From the NCBI GenBank assembly GCA_024235035.1, contig JACKNE010000016.1:1-64000 (forward strand): 64,000 nucleotides of DNA, written 5' to 3'. The DNA comes from Gammaproteobacteria bacterium (lineage in GTDB: Bacteria; Pseudomonadota; Gammaproteobacteria; Competibacterales; Competibacteraceae). Position 1 is the stretch's first letter, and every line of letters begins with the position of its first letter. The position numbers were made by a program, and so were the translations under genes. Positions 61,972 to 64,000 of this stretch are shown piece by piece. The notes beneath the pieces were generated by a model that was given only the letters and a program-made list of their open reading frames with translations, made no database searches and was not told where the DNA came from.

Positions 61972-63195
61972 ATGGTAAAGATACTGCAAGGACTGAGAAT
62001 CGTCGAAGGAACCGCGTTTGTCGCCGCCCCCTTGGCAGGTATGACCCTGGCGCAATTGGGCGCGGATGTGATTCGTTTTGATCGCATCCGGGGTGGCCTG
62101 GATCATTACCGATGGCCGGTGACCCATGACAACAAAAGCCTGTTCTGGGCCGGTTTGAACAAGGGCAAGCGGTCGATTGCCGTCGATGTCAACACGCCGC
62201 GTGGGCAAGAGATCATGACCCAACTTATTTGCGGCGGGTCCGGACCCGATACGGGAATCTTCGTGACCAATCTCCGGATTCGCGGCTGGATGGATTACGA
62301 GCACCTGAAACAACACCGGGAAGATCTGATCATGGTGACGGTGCTGGGTAACCGCGAAGGCGGCCCAGCGGTGGATTACACCATTAATCCTGGTGTCGGA
62401 TTTCCTTACGCCACTGGGCCGGAGGGTTCCCAGGAGCCGGTCTGCCATGTTCTGCCAGCCTGGGATTGTATCACCGGGCAAATGACGGCGCTGGCGGTGC
62501 TGGCGGCGGAGCGACATCGCCGGCTGACTGGGCAGGGGCAGGCGGTGGACCTTGCCTTGAAGGATGTCGCTCTGGCTATGCTGGGCAATCTGGGCCTCAT
62601 CGGCGAGGTGATGATCAACGATTTCGATCGCCCTAAGTATGGCAACTATTTGTATGGCGCTTACGGTAATGAATTCATGACGATGGATGGTCGCCGAGTC
62701 ATGGTGGTAGGTTTGACGCGCCGCCAGTGGGATGGTTTGTGCAAGGTGACTGGGCTGAAAGCGGAATTTGACGCCTTGGGTGATCGACTCGGTTTAAATC
62801 TCAATCAGGAAGGCGACCGCTTCAAGGCCCGCGAGGAGATCACCGCGCTTTTGCGACCGTGGTTCCAAGGGAGAAAGATCGAGGATTTTGCCCGCTCCTT
62901 CGACGAGAATGGAATCACATGGTCAGTGTTTCGCACCTTCAAGCAGGCGATCCAGGAAGACCCGGATCTTTCTGTGCAACATCCGATGTTCGATAGGCTG
63001 GAACAGCCGGGCATCGGCGAATATTTGGTCCCCGGTTCGCCATTCGAGTTCAGCGCGTTCGAACGGCTGCCTCCGAAACGGGCGGCGGTTCTGGGCGAAC
63101 ACACCGATGAAATCTTGTCCGGCATTCTAGGCATGAGCGATGCGGAAATTTCCCGGTTGCACGAGGACAAGGTGGTGGCGGGTCCACGCCTTTGA
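61972..63195 (+). CDS. mct: Mesaconyl-CoA C1:C4 CoA-transferase
   Basis: A 407-residue class III CoA-transferase. As I recall the Chloroflexus Mct sequence, the N-terminus (LHGLRVVEGSAFVAAPLGG there, LQGLRIVEGTAFVAAPLAG here), the segment LGADVIRFD, FWAGLNKGKRSIA, LKDVALAM and the tail GEHTDEIL...GPRL match it closely, including length. Mct moves CoA within mesaconate from the C1 to the C4 carboxyl. The catalytic Asp should be D165 in LPAWDCITGQ. The ATG has an AAGGTGATG site. A 200-nt gap separates it from the lyase, so it may have its own promoter. Confidence 0.87.
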   Translation: MVKILQGLRIVEGTAFVAAPLAGMTLAQLGADVIRFDRIRGGLDHYRWPVTHDNKSLFWAGLNKGKRSIAVDVNTPRGQEIMTQLICGGSGPDTGIFVTNLRIRGWMDYEHLKQHREDLIMVTVLGNREGGPAVDYTINPGVGFPYATGPEGSQEPVCHVLPAWDCITGQMTALAVLAAERHRRLTGQGQAVDLALKDVALAMLGNLGLIGEVMINDFDRPKYGNYLYGAYGNEFMTMDGRRVMVVGLTRRQWDGLCKVTGLKAEFDALGDRLGLNLNQEGDRFKAREEITALLRPWFQGRKIEDFARSFDENGITWSVFRTFKQAIQEDPDLSVQHPMFDRLEQPGIGEYLVPGSPFEFSAFERLPPKRAAVLGEHTDEILSGILGMSDAEISRLHEDKVVAGPRL

Positions 63196-63659
63196 AGGCG
63201 ATGCTATCCTCGTTAAGTATGCTTGAGCGCCACTGGGCCAGGTAGTCGCGTTGGCTTGATGAGTGGGCGCCCATCCCTAATTTGACCAAGGCAAGCACAT
63301 AGTCTTTCTGCCTGAGATGCGGACATCCCGAGCTATACACGGCTAGATCTACGCTTGGGCTGGTGTCCCCGAAAGGGTCTGGAATTCAGCCTGGTCGGGC
63401 AAAACTTCCTTGATAATCGTCGTGCAGAGTTCACCACCTGATCTGGTGGGCAGCGAAATCCCCCAGGATATTTACGGTAAGGTGATTTGGCGATGTTAGC
63501 CTGGGGAGAGGCAAGGAGAAATGCGAGGATCTGACAAAGTTTCGAATGCTATGTCCTTGTCGTTTTGCGCGACTCCCTTTGTTTATAGCTCTCTTTGAGG
63601 GATTCGGTCTATATTTTTTAAATATATAATTATCAATTATATACAATAAAAATCGTGCT
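63196..63659. other. Gap between mct and the TonB receptor
   Basis: This 464-nt stretch shows no gene I can support. A small inverted repeat (CCACC / GGTGG, 63433-63448) is present. The last 60 nt are very AT-rich with ATATATAATTAT-type runs and probably hold the promoter of the receptor gene. Minus-strand frames here are open but unrecognised and may be old mobile-element debris. Confidence 0.4.
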
Positions 63660-64000
63660 ATGCTAAACAGAAGTGTTTCCTATCTCATGGCACTGACTGC
63701 GTTCAGTGGCTGGGGGGCTATAGTGAACGTGAGTTGGGCTGCTGTCCCGGACTTGACCCAGTTCAGTATCGAAGAATTGATGCAAGTCGAGGTGGTATCC
63801 GCCGCTAAACAACTCCAGCCCTGGGCTGATAGCGCTGCTGCGGTGTTTGTAATCACCAACGCTGATATCCGTCGCTCCGGCGTCACTACTCTCGTCGAGG
63901 CGCTACGATTTGCGCCTGGCGTCGAAGTGGCGCGCATCGACTCCAATCGCTGGGCCGTCACCATTCGCGGTTTCAATGGCCGTTTTGCTAATAAGCTGCT
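63660..64000 (+). CDS. TonB-dependent receptor, N-terminal part (runs off window)
   Basis: The first 113 codons of an outer-membrane receptor, cut by the window end. A signal peptide is visible (about residues 1-27, cleavage near SWAAV). The mature start DLTQFSIEELMQVEVVSAAKQ is typical of receptors annotated for iron, cobalamin or colicin uptake. The plug domain begins with VFVITNADIRRSG, LVEALRFAPGVEVARI and VTIRGFNGRFANK. The substrate cannot be told from this part. No ribosome site is clear before ATG 63660, and the upstream region is AT-rich. Confidence 0.9.
   Translation, partial: MLNRSVSYLMALTAFSGWGAIVNVSWAAVPDLTQFSIEELMQVEVVSAAKQLQPWADSAAAVFVITNADIRRSGVTTLVEALRFAPGVEVARIDSNRWAVTIRGFNGRFANKL

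Noticed and set aside
57473..63195. Itaconate degradation cluster (Ict-Ich-Ccl)
   Set aside because: The transferase-hydratase-lyase order would allow it, but the strong Mct homologue, paired SmtAB-like genes and the long Mcl elsewhere favour the mesaconyl/citramalyl-CoA route. It is kept as the main alternative.

Overview
The window comes from a gammaproteobacterium with moderately high GC. The backbone order cysS - five tRNAs - tig - clpP - clpX - lon - hupB - tRNA-Val/Asp/Asp - ppiD, together with adjacent nadK and recN, is the order found across Gammaproteobacteria. The CoA-ester genes at both ends would fit a propionyl-CoA and storage-polymer metabolism such as that of Competibacter-type organisms, but that placement is inference, not something the sequence proves.

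Layout. 0-0.4 kb: 3' end of folD. 0.4-0.7 kb: hairpin-forming 34-nt repeats. 0.7-5.7 kb: a CDP-archaeol-synthase-family membrane protein, then a leftward group of a metallophosphoesterase, an iron-type alcohol dehydrogenase, a malyl/methylmalyl/citramalyl-CoA lyase (mcl) and the methylmalonyl-CoA mutase GTPase meaB. 6-8.6 kb: recN and nadK. 9.1-21.5 kb: a sensory island with an Aer-like receptor, a REC/HD-GYP phosphodiesterase and two hybrid histidine kinases, one of 2136 residues with about nine PAS domains. 21.7-26.7 kb: a PfkB-family (adenosine) kinase, rtcB with a small basic protein and an attenuator-like leader, cysS, and five tRNAs. 26.8-35.8 kb: the protein-quality-control block. 36-37.7 kb: an AT-rich periplasmic binding protein and a decayed kinase. 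37.7-43.4 kb: fabI, a YejA-like peptide-binding protein, an unknown protein with a Ser-Gly-Cys...His motif, and an asparagine-synthase-like enzyme lacking the glutaminase cysteine. 43.5-49.6 kb: two large acyl-CoA dehydrogenases, etfA/etfB and a MaoC hydratase. 49.7-56.1 kb: a Ser/Thr kinase fused to a formylglycine-enzyme-like domain, a PP2C phosphatase, a Bcp peroxiredoxin and a two-domain fatty acyl-CoA reductase. 56.4-57.3 kb: a frameshifted ABC ATPase. 57.5-63.2 kb: two class III CoA-transferases, a mesaconyl-C4-CoA hydratase-like protein, a CitE-like lyase and a mesaconyl-CoA C1:C4 transferase (mct). 63.7 kb to the end: start of a TonB-dependent receptor.

The main biological theme is CoA-ester carbon flow. 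The mcl and meaB genes at the left and the smt-like/meh/citE/mct group at the right together encode most of the second half of the 3-hydroxypropionate bi-cycle, which joins glyoxylate and propionyl-CoA and releases acetyl-CoA and pyruvate. Mesaconyl-C1-CoA hydratase (mch) and the carboxylases are not in the window, so co-assimilation of glyoxylate and propionyl-CoA is a better reading than autotrophy. The second item of note is the rtcB leader: promoter, ten-codon reading frame, hairpin, then an intrinsic terminator just before rtcB.
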